Assembly: GCF_018614975.1 (NCBI RefSeq)
Contig: NZ_JAGGNR010000026.1
Location: 1 to 64,000, forward strand
Length of the DNA stretch: 64,000 nucleotides
DNA from: Paenibacillus polymyxa
GTDB taxonomy: Bacteria; Bacillota; Bacilli; Paenibacillales; Paenibacillaceae
Direction: 5' to 3'
Shown: positions 51,431 through 60,164 of the stretch, one piece after another
How the letters are laid out: each line of letters opens with the position of its first letter
Numbering within the stretch: the first letter of the stretch is position 1
The notes under the pieces: generated by a model
Databases searched by the model: none
The model's input: only the letters and a program-made list of their open reading frames with translations
Told to the model about the DNA's origin: nothing
Translations under genes and position numbers: made by a program

Positions 51431-52203
51431 CCGCCCTGCACCTCCACTTTACGACGTAACACTTGGGTAATCGCAAGACAGATCAACGTCATGAAGACAC
51501 ACCAAAGCAAGGTTCCCCATAACAAGGAGCCATCTTCGAAACCAAGATAGATTCGGGTAGGTACATAGAGCAGGAACGGGTAGGGTGATATCCAGGCAAG
51601 TTGTTCAAGCCAGTTCGGTAGCCATTCCAGCGGAATGAAAAAACCAGCCAGCAGATTCATCATCGCGTGATTGCCCCAGTGAAGCCAGGAGGACTCCGTA
51701 GTCCACATCGATGTGGCACCAATAATGTAGTTCATACAGATGGACAAGTATGCGGCGCCGGCAAGACCAAGTGTTGCATAGAATAGTGTTGAAACGTCTG
51801 AGGGCCAATGCAGGGAAAAGACAATGGAGAAGAGCAGGTAGATTGGAATACTTTTGTATACGAACTGGTAGGCAATCTGCCCCCATTCGCGTGCCATCAG
51901 ATGCGTGAACAGATGAACAGGCCTCATCAGATCCAGAGCGATCTGCCCTGTCCTGACGGATAAGGGAATACCTAATCCGTTCGTGAGAAAACCCGAGATC
52001 CAAAGAGAGGATTGCGTGAACGCAATGTAACTGATCATCCCCTGTGTCCCGTATTCCCCGAGCGTATGGTCGGCCCCGATGCCGATCCAGAGGCAGGCGT
52101 ACATGTAACCAAACATGGCGCTTGCCAGGTTATGTACCATGTGTGCCCCGCGGTATTGCAGGTTCCGGGAGTAGGCTTTGGAAGCCAGAGTGAAATAAAG
52201 CAT
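51427..52203 (-). CDS. ABC-2 family transporter permease (DUF990-like), first subunit
   Basis: 258 aa from ATG 52203 (GGAGGTGTCAC upstream); an in-frame extension of 53 residues lacks a ribosome binding site. Six helices. The LDLMRPVHLFTHLMAREWG segment is the counterpart of the LLTRP segment in the partner subunit. First gene of the three-gene exporter operon, with a 19-base hairpin in its leader at 52226-52244. Confidence 0.87.
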   Translation of the reverse strand: MLYFTLASKAYSRNLQYRGAHMVHNLASAMFGYMYACLWIGIGADHTLGEYGTQGMISYIAFTQSSLWISGFLTNGLGIPLSVRTGQIALDLMRPVHLFTHLMAREWGQIAYQFVYKSIPIYLLFSIVFSLHWPSDVSTLFYATLGLAGAAYLSICMNYIIGATSMWTTESSWLHWGNHAMMNLLAGFFIPLEWLPNWLEQLAWISPYPFLLYVPTRIYLGFEDGSLLWGTLLWCVFMTLICLAITQVLRRKVEVQGG

Positions 52204-52515
52204 GTGACACCTCCGATAAGTGGATTGAACGGCGTTTCCGTTCACTTCAGTCAAGGCGAAAAAAGAGAGAAGGACAACAGCATACCAATTTATTCCTTCA
52301 CAAGCAAGACATTTTTTTGGCATATACCGGAAGAAATAGGGCTGTTCAACAATGCGCCACAAGACAGCGGTTTGTCCGTTCCTTTATAATTGGGAAGAAG
52401 GTCGCAAACGTTTACAATATGAACTATTCAAATTTTAAATAAACTGCCGGATTTGCCTGACGATTGAGGATACAGAACGACCAGAACGACCAATTCGGCA
52501 AGAAAGAAGGAAGTC
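52204..52515. other. Divergent intergenic region between ABC exporter and DegV gene
   Basis: 312 bases. Contains a perfect inverted repeat TGAACGG-N5-CCGTTCA (52226-52244) nine bases upstream of the exporter ribosome binding site. A TATAAT-like box at 52384-52389 on the plus strand has a weak -35. No gene seen. Confidence 0.5.
52226..52244 (-). promoter_or_regulatory. Inverted repeat in the leader of the ABC exporter operon
   Basis: 7-bp perfect arms with a 5-base loop immediately before the ribosome binding site. Either a repressor operator or an RNA hairpin affecting translation. Confidence 0.45.
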
Positions 52516-53367
52516 ATGAAGAAAATGGCATGGGTCACCGATAGTACCAGTACACTGGACCCCGATTTTGCGAAGCAAAATCATATCTACATCGTACCGC
52601 TGCGCATCGTATTTGGAGAAGAATGTTACAGGGAAACCGATGACATTACATCTGAAACGTTCTATGAGAAACTTGCTGGGGCTTCACGTGCGAGCAGTTC
52701 GCAGCCACCTATTGGCGAGTTCATAGAACTGTATGAGTCGCTCAAAGATCAGTACGATGAGATCATCACGATTCATTGCTCTACTGCACTTAGCGGAACG
52801 CTGCATACTTCCATACAGGCTGCAGAGATTGCAGGGGTGCCGGTCACCGCAATTGATTCAAGGGCAGGCGCTTATCCTCTTCGCGAGATGATTATGCAAG
52901 GACTGGAATGGCAGAAGCAAGGCTGTACGGCTGCCGAGATTAAAGTGAATATTGAACAGATGATTGATAACATGTCCTTTTACCTCATCCCGGCCAGCCT
53001 CCAGCATCTTCATCGCAGTGGTCGTGTATCGGGCACGCAGCTTATTATTAGTCAACTGTTGAAGATTCATCTGTTGCTCAGATTCGAAGAGGGCAAAGTG
53101 GTCGTGAATGAGAAAATTCGTACCTTCAAGCGCACGAAGCAGCGTATGCTGGATATGCTCCAACTGGACATGGGGAAAGTAAAACACGTATGCATCATGC
53201 ATGCCAACAATCAGGAAGAAGCCGTCACAATTAAAAAACAGATTGCAGCTCTGCTGCCTAGATTAAAGACCGAAATTATGCCGTTTATCCCTGTGGTGAG
53301 TATTCATGCAGGTGCAGGAACCATTGGACTGTGCTGGATCCACAGCGAGAACGGATATAGAGATTAG
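52516..53367 (+). CDS. DegV family fatty-acid-binding protein (FakB-like)
   Basis: 283 aa. Two-domain DegV fold: N-terminal WVTDSTSTLDPDFA (about 5-18), the TIHCSTALSGT segment (about 89-99) and SRAGAYPLREM, with a C-terminal SLQHLHRSGRVSG motif (about 161-173). The family binds a fatty acid carboxyl group via conserved Ser/Thr and presents it to the kinase FakA; no FakA is in the window. AGAAGGAAG ribosome binding site. Monocistronic with a long terminator. Confidence 0.9.
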   Translation: MKKMAWVTDSTSTLDPDFAKQNHIYIVPLRIVFGEECYRETDDITSETFYEKLAGASRASSSQPPIGEFIELYESLKDQYDEIITIHCSTALSGTLHTSIQAAEIAGVPVTAIDSRAGAYPLREMIMQGLEWQKQGCTAAEIKVNIEQMIDNMSFYLIPASLQHLHRSGRVSGTQLIISQLLKIHLLLRFEEGKVVVNEKIRTFKRTKQRMLDMLQLDMGKVKHVCIMHANNQEEAVTIKKQIAALLPRLKTEIMPFIPVVSIHAGAGTIGLCWIHSENGYRD

Positions 53368-53397
53368 CTGCATCAGCATTGATCTACAGACTCTCAT

Positions 53398-53451
53398 AGA
53401 CCTGGCAGGAAACACACTTGATGTCAAAGTGGTGCTCCTGTCAGGTCTTTT
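53398..53451 (+). terminator. Terminator of the DegV gene
   Basis: AGACCTGGCAGGA pairs with TCCTGTCAGGTCT (one G-T pair) around a structured loop, then TTTTC. Confidence 0.75.
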
Positions 53452-53775
53452 CATATGTCATTGCCAATTCAAACAAACGGTGAGGTAATAAAGAAAACTG
53501 TTCATGTTGGAGGGAACCATTGAGCTGGAGATACCTGATGGTGATATCTTCGTGCAAGCGAATGAAGAAGCATTGAACCGTGTGCTTTATCCCTCTCACC
53601 CTTGGAGCTATAGGGATATGGATTGCTTCGATGTCCATGGTTCGTCTGGAGACCAAAGATGTGAACTGAATCATCCTATAAAAGCATGCTCCGTATGGCT
53701 TCAGATGCCATTGACATCCGCTCGTACAAGGGATAGGATAATGTCAACTGAGACACGAAGGAGAATGCAACGATC
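53452..53775. other. Unassigned stretch upstream of pdxK
   Basis: 324 bases. A plus ORF 53504-53779 (about 91 aa) has GGAGGG inside it rather than before a good start, and its second half looks random; a minus ORF 53441-53674 is no better. No TPP or T-box signature could be recognised. It may be a decayed gene or a long leader for pdxK. Confidence 0.35.
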
Positions 53776-54588
53776 ATGACGATTCCAAAAACATTAACAA
53801 TAGCTGGTTCGGACACAAGCGGCGGTGCAGGTATTCAAGCTGATTTGAAAACTTTTCAGGAGCTGGGTGTGTATGGCATGACCGTACTGACTACGGTTGT
53901 GGCAATGGAGCCCGAAACATGGGATCACCAGGTCTTTCCTGTTGAATTAAATGTGGTTGAAGCGCAGCTTCGCACTGTTCTGGACGGCATCGGTTTCGAT
54001 GCAATGAAGACAGGTATGCTCGGTTCGGTAGATATTATTGAACTGGTAGCGAAGCATATTCGCCGCAGCGGCTTGCCGCAGATCGTTATCGATCCGGTAA
54101 TGGTCTGCAAAGGTACAGATGAAGTACTGCAACCGGAAAATACGGAAGCGATGATCGAATTCCTGTTGCCAGGTGCTGATCTGGTTACACCGAATCTGTT
54201 CGAAGCATCCCAACTGGCGAAGAGTGGACCGATTCGCTCCAAGGAACAGATGGAAGCAGCGGCAGCAGCAATTCATGCCCATGGCTCGAAACATGTTCTG
54301 ATCAAGGACAGAGGTGTAATTAGCCCGGGTAAAGCAATGGATTTACTCTATGATGGAACGAACTACGAATGGTTTGAAGCCGATGTTGTCGGCTCCGGAT
54401 ATACGCATGGTGCGGGCTGCACGACGTCTGCAGCGATTACTGCAGGATTGGCTCGTGGTCTTTCAGTGAAAGAGGCTGTTCGTGAAGGTAAAGCCTTCGT
54501 GACCAAAGCGATTGCCGGCGGATTCCCGCTGAACCGTTTTGTTGGACCGACACTGCATGTGGCACACCGTCTGGAGCAACAACGTTAA
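53776..54588 (+). CDS. pdxK: Pyridoxine/pyridoxal kinase (HMP-kinase-like ribokinase family)
   Basis: 270 aa. TIAGSDTSGGAGIQADLKTFQE (about 7-28) binds the pyridine/pyrimidine substrate, and YTHGAGCTTSAA (about 211-222) is the anion-hole/catalytic region. From memory the whole length follows B. subtilis PdxK closely (NHQVFP, DPVMVCKG and FPLN-FVGPT positions), so vitamin B6 salvage is the favoured role over ThiD hydroxymethylpyrimidine-phosphate kinase, though such enzymes act on both. AAGGAGAA ribosome binding site. Terminator downstream. Confidence 0.88.
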   Translation: MTIPKTLTIAGSDTSGGAGIQADLKTFQELGVYGMTVLTTVVAMEPETWDHQVFPVELNVVEAQLRTVLDGIGFDAMKTGMLGSVDIIELVAKHIRRSGLPQIVIDPVMVCKGTDEVLQPENTEAMIEFLLPGADLVTPNLFEASQLAKSGPIRSKEQMEAAAAAIHAHGSKHVLIKDRGVISPGKAMDLLYDGTNYEWFEADVVGSGYTHGAGCTTSAAITAGLARGLSVKEAVREGKAFVTKAIAGGFPLNRFVGPTLHVAHRLEQQR

Positions 54589-54653
54589 GTGTTGCCAGGG
54601 AGCGCGCAGTAGTGCATCAATTCTGGATAACACACTTCGATTTCATTCAAGTA

Positions 54654-54697
54654 GCTGTCAATGAGCAGGAGCTTGCTCGTTGATGGCTTCTTTTTTT
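54654..54697 (+). terminator. Terminator of pdxK
   Basis: GCTGTCAATGAGCA...TGCTCGTTGATGGC stem followed by TTCTTTTTTT. Confidence 0.85.
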
Positions 54698-54839
54698 ATG
54701 CGAATTTTTATAAAATTAGTAACTTTTGGCTTATATTAATCGTATATATCATGGGAGCACTCCAAAAACATGTATGGACACATGGACGACACATGGAATA
54801 GGTATGTTATCATCAGAAATTGAAAAAGGAGAGTCGGCC

Positions 54840-55520
54840 ATGATCAGAACAGTGCTTCTGGTGGAAGATGAAAGCCGCATCCGTGAGATTGTGGCCGATT
54901 ATTTCATAAAAGAACAATGGAACGTCATAGAAGCAGAACATGGAGTGCAGGCACTGGAACTGTTGGCTATGCATGAGGTGGATCTGGTTATTCTGGATGT
55001 TTTGATGCCTGAAATGGATGGATGGACGTTATGTGGGCATATTCGATCCCAATCCACCGTACCTATTATCATGCTGACTGCACGGTCCGAGGATGACGAT
55101 AAAATTCATGGGTTTCAGCTGGGCGTAGACGATTACGTCACCAAGCCGTTTAGTCCACGTGTGCTGGTTGCACGTGCAGAGACATTAATGAAGCGTGTTG
55201 AAGGTGCATTAGGACGAGAGCAGGGTGTGATTCACTTCGGACAGGTAACCCTTGATCCATGGGCCAGACGCCTGGAGAAGGACGGAATTGAAGTGGAACT
55301 TGCACCAAAGGAGTATGATCTGTTGCTTTATTTGGTACGTAATGCAGGCATTGTGTTGTCCCGGGATGCCATTTTGAATCGGATCTGGGGATTTGATTTT
55401 GAAGGGGACTCACGTGTTGTGGATACCCACATCAAGAAGTTGCGCAGCAAATTGGGTGATGAAGCCAAGTGTATCCGGACGGTGATTGGCACTGGATATC
55501 GTTTCGAGGCAGAAGCATGA
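54840..55520 (+). CDS. OmpR-family response regulator
   Basis: 226 aa from ATG 54840 (AAAAGGAGAG upstream); an in-frame ATG 114 bases earlier lacks a ribosome binding site. Receiver domain 1-118 with phospho-acceptor D53 (VILDVLMPEMDGW) and switch lysine in DDYVTKPF, then a winged-helix DNA-binding domain (about 130-226; LAPKEYDLLLYLVRNAG, VVDTHIKKLRSKLG, IGTGYRFE). Overlaps the kinase gene by 4 bases. Confidence 0.93.
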   Translation: MIRTVLLVEDESRIREIVADYFIKEQWNVIEAEHGVQALELLAMHEVDLVILDVLMPEMDGWTLCGHIRSQSTVPIIMLTARSEDDDKIHGFQLGVDDYVTKPFSPRVLVARAETLMKRVEGALGREQGVIHFGQVTLDPWARRLEKDGIEVELAPKEYDLLLYLVRNAGIVLSRDAILNRIWGFDFEGDSRVVDTHIKKLRSKLGDEAKCIRTVIGTGYRFEAEA

Positions 55521-57265
55521 GAAGAAATGGCGTAACGATGAAGCTTTTCCTGGTCATGGCAGGATGTCTGGTACTTCTATATGGGACGACGGTTTTTGCC
55601 CAGTTGGTCTGGTTCCCCGACTTCTATCAGCATCAAAAGGTCAGCAGTATGAAGAAAAAGCTGTCCAAGTTCGAACAGCAATATTCCAATGGACATTGGA
55701 GTGATTTGCAGCTAGCCAAGGAGACCGGCAAATTCATGCGTCAGAATCAGTCACATCTGGTTATTCTGACGAATCAAGGAAGACTGGTTAATGACCCGTT
55801 CCACATTACGTTGCTTCAAGAGGATGGGAGTCACGTGAAGGTGTCCTTGTCCTTGTTTATCAATAGTGAAAATGCTGGCTGGATTACATCCCACCTGAAA
55901 TATGGGCAAGAACTGACGGTGAGAGGTCCGGCCAGCGGGTCCATGGTCTATCCATTCAAAATCCAGGATGCCACTTCTGCCGCATGGGGAACAGAAAGCT
56001 TTCAGGAATCGATTGAACCGGTAAAGGAATGGTCAGGCGTATTAACCGAGGTCGTTCTTCCCAATCTGGCAACGTGGAGTCAGAGGCAGGGACTGCTGGT
56101 GCAAGCACTGGATCGCCGGTTCCCATTATCCACCGAAGACCAACTGGCCTTGGCGAATGGCAAAATGCTTAATGAAGAATGGATGGATAACTGGAGCGGT
56201 GTTCGCAACGTCATCACCATTGCTCCAGTGCACCGTTCCGGACCCGAGCAACAACTGATCTTCTCGCTCACTTCTCTACAGGAGATGAGGGAAGCGAATG
56301 AGGCAACACGTTTGTTTTATGCGTATTTTGGCATAGGGGCATTTCTATTGATTCTGTTGCTGGCGTTACTCCTGTCCCGAATTGTAACGAAGCCGCTCTT
56401 GGCCTTGAATCATGTCGCGAAGAAAATGTCTACGCTGGATTTCACGGTGAAATCACCCATCCGGCGTAATGATGAAATCGGCAGTCTGTCTAACAGCCTC
56501 AATGCTTTATCGGGAACCTTGGGTCAGACACTGGAAGAGCTGAGGCAGGCCAACACGCAGATGCGGACAGATATGGAAATGAAGCAGGAGATTGAACAGC
56601 GACAGCGCAAGTTTTTTGCCGATGCATCACATGAACTTAAGACACCAATCAGCATTATTAAGGGATATTCTGAAGGGCTGAAGGATGGCGTGAGTGAGAG
56701 CAAACGGGAGCGTTACATTGAGATCATTGCCGATGAGGCGATCAAAATGGAAACGATGGTTGAAGAGATGCTGGATCTGGTGCGACTGGAATCCTCAGCG
56801 GTTCAACTGAATACGGATGCTGTTGCACTGGCTGACATGATTGAAGATATCGCCGGCCGTCTGGGTCCGCAACTGAAGGACAAAGGATTGGATGTGGTGC
56901 TTGTATCCACAACAGAACAGACGGTTGAGGGTGACCGAAGCAAGCTGGAGCAAGTTATTTTCAATATCATGATGAATGCTATACGTCATGCGATACCACA
57001 TACCGATATAACTATTGAGATCAGCAGGCGTGAAGGTTTTGTCCATATTTCCATTGAGAACAAGGGCGAGCAGATAGCTGAAGCTGAGCGGCAGTATATA
57101 TGGGAGAGGTTCTATCGGGTAGAGCGCTCACGTAATCGTAAAATGGGGGGGACCGGGCTCGGTCTGGCCATTGCGAAGCAGATTCTTGATCTGCATGGGT
57201 GCAGTTATGGAGTGGAGAATACACCGGATGGAGTCCGTTTTTATATTATTTTTCCTAAAGCCTAG
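55517..57265 (+). CDS. Sensor histidine kinase (HisKA type)
   Basis: 582 aa from ATG 55517. TM1 about 10-30, an extracellular sensor (about 35-260), TM2 about 265-287, HAMP (VTKPLLALNHVAKKMSTLDF), HisKA with H372 in DASHELKTPIS, and HATPase_c with NAIRHAIPH (N-box) and GGTGLGLAI (G2). The kinase directly precedes pssA and dedA with only 21 bases to pssA, suggesting that it senses envelope state and that the set is co-transcribed. Confidence 0.93.
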   Translation: MRRNGVTMKLFLVMAGCLVLLYGTTVFAQLVWFPDFYQHQKVSSMKKKLSKFEQQYSNGHWSDLQLAKETGKFMRQNQSHLVILTNQGRLVNDPFHITLLQEDGSHVKVSLSLFINSENAGWITSHLKYGQELTVRGPASGSMVYPFKIQDATSAAWGTESFQESIEPVKEWSGVLTEVVLPNLATWSQRQGLLVQALDRRFPLSTEDQLALANGKMLNEEWMDNWSGVRNVITIAPVHRSGPEQQLIFSLTSLQEMREANEATRLFYAYFGIGAFLLILLLALLLSRIVTKPLLALNHVAKKMSTLDFTVKSPIRRNDEIGSLSNSLNALSGTLGQTLEELRQANTQMRTDMEMKQEIEQRQRKFFADASHELKTPISIIKGYSEGLKDGVSESKRERYIEIIADEAIKMETMVEEMLDLVRLESSAVQLNTDAVALADMIEDIAGRLGPQLKDKGLDVVLVSTTEQTVEGDRSKLEQVIFNIMMNAIRHAIPHTDITIEISRREGFVHISIENKGEQIAEAERQYIWERFYRVERSRNRKMGGTGLGLAIAKQILDLHGCSYGVENTPDGVRFYIIFPKA

Positions 57266-57286
57266 TACGAAAGGGAGTCAAATCTT

Positions 57287-57832
57287 ATGAAGTCTTTACC
57301 ATCGATTTTAACCTTGGGGAATCTGAGTTCAGGCATGCTGGCAGTCATTATGGCTATTCATGGTGAATTTGCCCTGGCTGTGATGATGATATGGGTAGCG
57401 ATGTTCTTTGATCTGTTCGACGGGTATGCGGCTCGTAAATTGCATTGTGAGGGTGAATTCGGCAAGTCCCTGGACTCACTTGCGGATGTAGTTTCATTCG
57501 GAACAGCCCCGGTGCTGATTCTGTACCTGAATTCCATGATTGAAGTGAATGTGCTGGGGATGGCACTGACCGCATTATTTCCGGTTTGCGGTGCTTTGCG
57601 TCTGGCCCGTTATAACTGTCAGAAGACAGCAAGCAGTGGTTTTGTTGGAATGCCGATTACCTTTGCCGGAGGTCTGATGTCCTTTTTCGCACTCTGGAGT
57701 CCTTATTTCACACATGGTGTAGCCTATCTTGTCATTATTGTATTATCCGGTCTCATGGTGAGCCAAATCCGATTCCCGTCTTTAAAACAAGTGCTAGCCT
57801 CACATGAGAAGGATATTGTGGAACCGAAATAA
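57287..57832 (+). CDS. pssA: CDP-diacylglycerol-serine O-phosphatidyltransferase
   Basis: 181 aa integral membrane protein. It has the complete CDP-alcohol phosphotransferase motif D-x2-DG-x2-AR-x8-G-x3-D-x3-D, seen as LFDGYAARKLHCEGEFGKSL followed by DSLAD (about 43-70). It makes phosphatidylserine, the precursor of phosphatidylethanolamine; no psd (decarboxylase) gene is in the window. AAAGGGAG ribosome binding site. Between a two-component system and dedA on the same strand. Confidence 0.9.
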   Translation: MKSLPSILTLGNLSSGMLAVIMAIHGEFALAVMMIWVAMFFDLFDGYAARKLHCEGEFGKSLDSLADVVSFGTAPVLILYLNSMIEVNVLGMALTALFPVCGALRLARYNCQKTASSGFVGMPITFAGGLMSFFALWSPYFTHGVAYLVIIVLSGLMVSQIRFPSLKQVLASHEKDIVEPK

Positions 57833-57845
57833 GGAGCGAGTCAGT

Positions 57846-58331
57846 ATGGAATTTGCAAAAGAATTTATTGGTCAATATGGTTATTTCGCAATATACGGAC
57901 TACTGGCTCTTGGCGTTATTGGCATGCCGATTCCGGATGAGGTGATGATGACGTTTGTCGGATATCTCGCCTCCATCTCGGTATTGAATTACTCCGTATC
58001 CATCGCCGTCAGTTTCGGTGGCGCATTTACCGGGGGGTTGCTCAGCTATATGATCGGTAAGAAGGCGGGCAGGCCGCTGGTTGAAAAATACGGTAAGTGG
58101 GTTGGCGTCAACGCCAAACGATTCAGCAGGGTGGAGTCGTGGTTCCTGAGATATGGATATTGGTCCATCATCCTGGGCTATTTCATTCCAGGCATTCGTC
58201 ATCTGATGTGTTGTTTCTCCGGAATTAGCAAGATGGCCATCGGCAGGTATGTTGTCATATCCAGTATTGGTGCATTTGTATGGTGTGTTGTCTTTATATC
58301 TATTGGTTTTTATGTCGGTGTGTTAACTTAA
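57846..58331 (+). CDS. DedA family membrane protein
   Basis: 161 aa from ATG 57846 (ATAAGGAGCGAG upstream). SNARE-associated/DedA domain with EFIGQYGYFAIYGLLALGVIGMPIPDEVMM, the conserved G-x3-G region SYMIGKKAGRPLVEKYG and an arginine-containing FIPGIRHL loop, typical of lipid scramblase/flippase-like DedA proteins (undecaprenyl phosphate or phospholipid recycling). It follows pssA by 13 bases; joint lipid function is likely. Confidence 0.9.
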   Translation: MEFAKEFIGQYGYFAIYGLLALGVIGMPIPDEVMMTFVGYLASISVLNYSVSIAVSFGGAFTGGLLSYMIGKKAGRPLVEKYGKWVGVNAKRFSRVESWFLRYGYWSIILGYFIPGIRHLMCCFSGISKMAIGRYVVISSIGAFVWCVVFISIGFYVGVLT

Positions 58332-58367
58332 AATGGGACAGCCTGTTGCAACATTGGGCTAAGATCG

Positions 58368-58400
58368 AAGACCTCTTGAGTGGTAAGATGGTCTTTTTTT
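58368..58400 (+). terminator. Terminator of the two-component/pssA/dedA operon
   Basis: AAGACC...GGTCTT stem followed by TTTTTTT. Confidence 0.75.
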
Positions 58401-58444
58401 GTTTTTAAGTGGTTATAAGAACTGTATGGCATAATTCAAAATGC

Positions 58445-58504
58445 AAAAAGCCGCTTTGACCATTCCAACCTTCGGGTTGAAGGGGGATAATGGATCAAAG
58501 CGGC
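58445..58504 (-). terminator. Terminator of the antiporter gene
   Basis: GCCGCTTTGA/TCAAAGCGGC 10-bp outer stem with inner CAACC/GGTTG hairpin; TTTTT follows on the minus strand, about 90 bases past the stop. Confidence 0.8.
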
Positions 58505-58596
58505 GTGGGCTTCACGACCAATATGGTGTTTAATCTAAGGAAGAACGCTTGTAATGCGGTATGATTTCAATACCCTGCCTGTACACACTTTTGCAG

Positions 58597-59787
58597 TTAC
58601 CCGCTTAAGTGAGAATCCTCGATTCCTCTTTCAACTCGTTTTTCCCCTTTTTTACGTGCAAAGGTGATCTTGAGCAGTGGCGGTGTAACCAGTGTAGTGA
58701 TGATGACCATAATTACAACGCTGGTAAAGTACTCCGGATCAAGTAATCCGGAGGCAAGTCCGGTTGAAGCGATAATGAGCGCGACCTCACCTCGTGATAT
58801 CATTCCCGAGCCAATGGCCATGGAAGATGTCATATCAAATCCGGTCATTCGCGCACCGGCTGCGCCACCAATAAGCTTGGACAAAATGGCAATGATACTG
58901 ATGATCACGATGAACCAGATTTGAGAACCTACACCATCAAAGGTTACATTCAGACCGATACTTACAAAGAATACTGGTACAAAAATGCCGTAGGCAATGG
59001 GCTCCAGTTTGGTTTCGACTTCATGTTTGAAGTTGGTTTGAGAGATGGCGATACCAGCGGCAAATGCACCAATGATTCCAGCAACACCCATCCACTCTGC
59101 AAAGTAGGAAAATCCGAAACAGATAATCAGGCCCGCAGTAATAACGGTCTCGGTTACCTTCAGTGGTGCCATCCACTTCATGATGCGTGGAACAAGGAAC
59201 CAGCTGGCAGCGATAATAATAACAAAGAATAACAGCTTCTTGCCAATCAGCAGAGAAATCGAAGTGTCTCCTCCACCTGTACCTAGCAAGCTCATCATAA
59301 CGGCAAGAATGACAACGACAAGGACATCATCGACGACGGCTGCACCAAGGATTGTTGTACCCTCACGAGAGCTGAGTTGATCCATGTCCTTCAGCGTCTG
59401 AACCGAAATACTGACGGAAGTGGCACAGAACAAAAGTCCAAAGAACAGTGCGTGTGTCGTTGACATGCCAAAGGCTATGGCCGAACCGTATCCCCCGATA
59501 AAAGGTAATATGATACCGCCGACCGCTACGGCAAAGGCCGCCTTCCAGTTTTTCTTCAATTGCTCCAGATCTGTTTCCAGTCCGGCAATGAACATAAGCA
59601 ATAGTACCCCGATTTCAGCCATGTAATGCACGAAATCACTTTGTTGAACCCAGCCCAGCAGCGCAGGTCCGAGAATGACACCGACAATCAGCTTTCCTAA
59701 TACTGAAGGTTGGCCCAATCTGACGGACAAATCACCAGCAAGTTTGGTGAAAATCAAAATTAGCGCAAGAACCAAAATAAATTCCAT
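58597..59787 (-). CDS. Cation:proton antiporter, CPA2 (KefB/NapA-like)
   Basis: 396 aa from ATG 59787 (GAGAGGAGC upstream). An in-frame ATG at 59901 would add 38 hydrophobic residues but overlaps a terminator-like structure and has no good ribosome binding site. About 12-13 helices; the core has GQPSVLGKLIVGVILGP near residue 30, the discontinuous-helix Asp region ILGAAVVDDVLVVVIL (about 155-170, paired DD) and GVAGIIGAFAAGIAIS. Exchanges Na+ or K+ for protons. No RCK/TrkA-N domain is attached. It has an unusual leader (see 59788-59979). Confidence 0.9.
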   Translation of the reverse strand: MEFILVLALILIFTKLAGDLSVRLGQPSVLGKLIVGVILGPALLGWVQQSDFVHYMAEIGVLLLMFIAGLETDLEQLKKNWKAAFAVAVGGIILPFIGGYGSAIAFGMSTTHALFFGLLFCATSVSISVQTLKDMDQLSSREGTTILGAAVVDDVLVVVILAVMMSLLGTGGGDTSISLLIGKKLLFFVIIIAASWFLVPRIMKWMAPLKVTETVITAGLIICFGFSYFAEWMGVAGIIGAFAAGIAISQTNFKHEVETKLEPIAYGIFVPVFFVSIGLNVTFDGVGSQIWFIVIISIIAILSKLIGGAAGARMTGFDMTSSMAIGSGMISRGEVALIIASTGLASGLLDPEYFTSVVIMVIITTLVTPPLLKITFARKKGEKRVERGIEDSHLSG

Positions 59788-59979
59788 AGATGTGCTCCTC
59801 TCCAGCAGTTGCGTTTTTATAGGATTACCTGCCCAAGGGCGAATCATTCCAAGCCAAAAAACAAAAAAAAGGCATAGAACAGCATTAATAAATAGTGCCA
59901 TTCATGCCTAAAAAAAGACAAGGAGGGCCCTTGGTGACAGGCTCCTCCGGTTTCAACGCGTATGTGATTAATGACACTA
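59788..59979 (-). promoter_or_regulatory. Leader RNA of the antiporter gene with two successive terminator-like hairpins
   Basis: Downstream of the promoter at 59980-60008 the transcript would form hairpin 1 (GGAGG at 59944-59948 with CCTCC at 59922-59926) ending in a U-rich tract (59910-59916), then hairpin 2 (GGCAT 59904-59908 with ATGCC 59871-59875) ending in eight U (59863-59870), before the antiporter ribosome binding site. Two intrinsic terminators in front of a single gene suggest a transcription-attenuating riboswitch or similar control. No known class was recognised. Confidence 0.55.
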
Positions 59980-60008
59980 ATTATAACACAAATTTGAGCT
60001 GTGGTAAA
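59980..60008 (-). promoter_or_regulatory. Sigma-A promoter of the antiporter gene
   Basis: On the minus strand: TTTACC (60003-60008), 17-base spacer, TATAAT (59980-59985). Confidence 0.6.
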
Positions 60009-60094
60009 CATATTGCTGTCTTGGTAAGTATGAAAATGGCTATAACGGGAACGCTAACGTCGGTTGTGACATGTTTTGTTCAGAGTGTTGTCAC

Positions 60095-60123
60095 TTAACA
60101 GCCCGGAATTGCCGAGATATAAT
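60095..60123 (+). promoter_or_regulatory. Sigma-A promoter of the DUF420 gene
   Basis: TTAACA (60095-60100), 17-base spacer, TATAAT (60118-60123), 41 bases before the start codon. Confidence 0.65.
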
Positions 60124-60164
60124 GATATAGAACATAGAAGTTAGGATATGAGGAGGATTTTGCA

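Noticed and set aside
53460..53775. TPP riboswitch or T-box upstream of the pdxK-like gene
   Set aside because: A CTGAGA-like string near the start codon is not accompanied by the other conserved riboswitch segments, and no T-box sequence is present.
53504..53779. 91-codon ORF ahead of pdxK as a gene
   Set aside because: No proper ribosome binding site at its start and atypical composition in its second half; kept only as an unassigned region.
59788..59901. N-terminal 38-residue extension of the antiporter from ATG 59901
   Set aside because: No good ribosome binding site, it overlaps terminator-like structures, and a strong ribosome binding site supports ATG 59787.
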